Shown: positions 6,335 through 7,419 of the stretch, one piece after another | Layout of the letters: each line of letters opens with the position of its first letter | Numbering within the stretch: position 1 is the first letter of the stretch | Origin: Fimbriimonadales bacterium | GTDB taxonomy: Bacteria > Armatimonadota > Fimbriimonadia > Fimbriimonadales > Fimbriimonadaceae | DNA: 7,419 bases | Direction: 5' to 3' | NCBI GenBank assembly: GCA_026392145.1 | Contig: JAPLCS010000091.1 | Coordinates: forward strand, 1 to 7,419 | Position numbers and translations under genes: made by a program | Notes under the pieces: generated by a model | What the model saw: only the letters and a program-made list of their open reading frames with translations | Database searches by the model: none | What the model was told of the DNA's origin: nothing

Positions 6335-6610
6335 ATGGCACTTGCTATTGGGTTGGTCATGGGGTGGCCGTGGATATTAGGACCTAAGCCCGCAGAAAAT
6401 GCTTCGGTGGAAGCTAAACTTAGCTTCTTAAAGGGAGGCGGAGTCCTTGTAGGGTTTACGATACTTTTTTTAGCTGTTGCGATGGCAGGTTCCATGATTA
6501 TTGCTCGGCTTGCAAGAGAGGATTACGCGGCGGAAGTTGATTCGAATTTGAGTGAACTTATTGCTGGGACCCAAGATGACTTGAAAAAGAAAAAGAATGA
6601 CCACAACTGA
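6335..6610 (+). CDS. Small two-helix membrane protein between rpe and ribD
   Basis: I do not recognise this family. The 91-residue product has a first hydrophobic segment starting at residue 2 (ALAIGLVMGWPWIL), a polar connector with PKPAENASVEAK, a second helix at about 35-57 (VLVGFTILFLAVAMAG), and a charged C-terminal tail rich in Asp, Glu and Lys (DLKKKK near the end). It lies 14 bases after rpe and overlaps the start of ribD by 14 bases, so it belongs to the same transcript. The first helix looks cut short by the ATG at 6335. The same frame is open back to 6278 and would add a basic stretch (KVPLKLITTVS) suited to a membrane-insertion signal, but no ATG, GTG or TTG is available there. 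Function is unknown; nothing links it to riboflavin or pentose metabolism except position. Confidence 0.72.
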   Translation: MALAIGLVMGWPWILGPKPAENASVEAKLSFLKGGGVLVGFTILFLAVAMAGSMIIARLAREDYAAEVDSNLSELIAGTQDDLKKKKNDHN

Positions 6611-7419
6611 CGATATTCTCAACGAGCAGTGGATGCGGAGAGCAGTTGAACTTTCCAAGAAAGGACTTCCTGCACCCAATCCTCACGTTGGGTGTGTTAT
6701 CGTCAAAGACGGTCAATTGGTTGGTGAGGGGTTCCATGAATTTGCGGGTGGTCCCCATGCTGAAGTCGCGGCATTAAAGCAAGCCGGAAGCCGAGCGTCG
6801 GGTGCCACGGTGTTTTGTACCCTTGAACCCTGTAACCATCATGGCCGAACTCCGCCATGTTCGGAAGCACTGGTGCGAGCCGGGATTCGGGAGATATATT
6901 TTGCATGTTCTGATCCGTATCCTGTTGCGGCTGGGGGAGGAGGTGCACTTGCCGAAGCTGGAGTGAAAATTCATCGGGGATTGTTGGAGTATGAGGCCAA
7001 GTTGGCGAACCAGCAATTTCTTTTTTCCGTCATGAATCAGCGGCCTTTGGTTACGGTGAAAGTTGCCATGACCTTGGACGGAAGAACGACGAACGCGAAC
7101 GGTGAGAGCAAGTGGATTACATGCGAGGAGGCTCGAAGAGATTCTCAAAGGCTTAGAGCTGTCTGTGGCTCGGTACTCATTGGATCTGTGACGGCTCAAA
7201 AAGATCGTGCAAGGTTGACCGTTCGAGATTGGCCAGTGAAGAATCAACCTTTGCGGGTAGTGATTGATCGAAAGAGGAAGTTGTCATCGGTATTGCCGGT
7301 GTTTGATGATACAGCACCTAGTTGGTGGGTCTCTGAAGGCGAACTTGAGTGGAATGAGGATGGATTGAACTTGAATTCACTCCTGTCGGAATTATATGAA
7401 CGAGGCGTTCGGGGCGTCA
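6597..7419 (+). CDS. ribD: Bifunctional riboflavin biosynthesis deaminase/reductase, 3' end outside the window
   Basis: RibD deaminates 2,5-diamino-6-ribosylamino-pyrimidinone 5'-phosphate and then reduces its ribosyl group with NADPH, two early riboflavin steps in the cytosol. About 274 codons are visible with no stop before the window edge. The deaminase domain (about 9-130) has PNPHVGCVIV at 27-36, the zinc and catalytic site HAE at 54-56, and PCNHHGRTPPC at 78-88 with zinc ligands His54, Cys79 and Cys88 and proton-shuttle Glu56. The reductase domain begins near 149 with KVAMTLDGR at 155-163, GESKWIT at 169-175 and LTVR at 207-210. Two usually conserved spots differ: the RAxxDA region reads RAVCGS (187-192), and the DDP before LTxR reads DRA (203-205). 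The ATG at 6597 overlaps the end of the small membrane protein gene. Other rib genes may follow to the right. Confidence 0.95.
   Translation, partial: MTTTDDILNEQWMRRAVELSKKGLPAPNPHVGCVIVKDGQLVGEGFHEFAGGPHAEVAALKQAGSRASGATVFCTLEPCNHHGRTPPCSEALVRAGIREIYFACSDPYPVAAGGGGALAEAGVKIHRGLLEYEAKLANQQFLFSVMNQRPLVTVKVAMTLDGRTTNANGESKWITCEEARRDSQRLRAVCGSVLIGSVTAQKDRARLTVRDWPVKNQPLRVVIDRKRKLSSVLPVFDDTAPSWWVSEGELEWNEDGLNLNSLLSELYERGVRGV

Noticed and set aside
6310..6600. FMN riboswitch ahead of ribD
   Set aside because: ribD starts inside the preceding gene, only 14 bases separate rpe from that gene, and no conserved FMN-element pattern is seen, so there is no leader that could hold one.

Overview
All genes in this 7.4 kb window lie on the + strand and are tightly packed, as on a bacterial chromosome. 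No RNA gene, IS element, CRISPR array or sign of recent transfer is visible. The gene content is a type IV pilus/type II secretion-type secretin, aroK, aroB, a PASTA-domain kinase-like receptor, rpe and ribD. It looks core rather than accessory. A signal-peptide-bearing secretin implies an outer membrane. A PASTA kinase next to rpe is a layout better known from Firmicutes. The combination fits a diderm lineage of the Terrabacteria type; Armatimonadota (Fimbriimonadales-like) is my best guess. That is inference from gene order and general feel, not a demonstrated match.

Layout: (1) 2-202 is the Gly/Met-rich C-terminal end of a protein that begins before the window. (2) 241-1917 encodes a secretin with a second Gly/Met-rich tract inserted in one of its periplasmic ring domains. 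(3) A strong hairpin at 1938-1969 closes this pilus/secretion unit. (4) A compact run follows from 2001 to the right edge, with gaps of 35 bases or less and several overlaps: aroK, aroB, a two-helix small membrane protein, a membrane-anchored PASTA protein with a degenerate kinase domain, rpe, a second small membrane protein, and ribD, which is cut by the window end.

How they work together: AroB makes 3-dehydroquinate and AroK phosphorylates shikimate, both in the chorismate pathway. Rpe supplies pentose phosphates; ribulose 5-phosphate also feeds riboflavin synthesis, where RibD acts. The PASTA protein and its translationally coupled small membrane partner look like a cell-envelope sensing module embedded in this metabolic run. 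The most notable observation is that the kinase domain lacks the VAIK lysine (Arg39) and the DFG aspartate (Leu150), so it reads as a PASTA pseudokinase. The second is the pair of near-identical Gly/Met codon repeats in two adjacent envelope genes.
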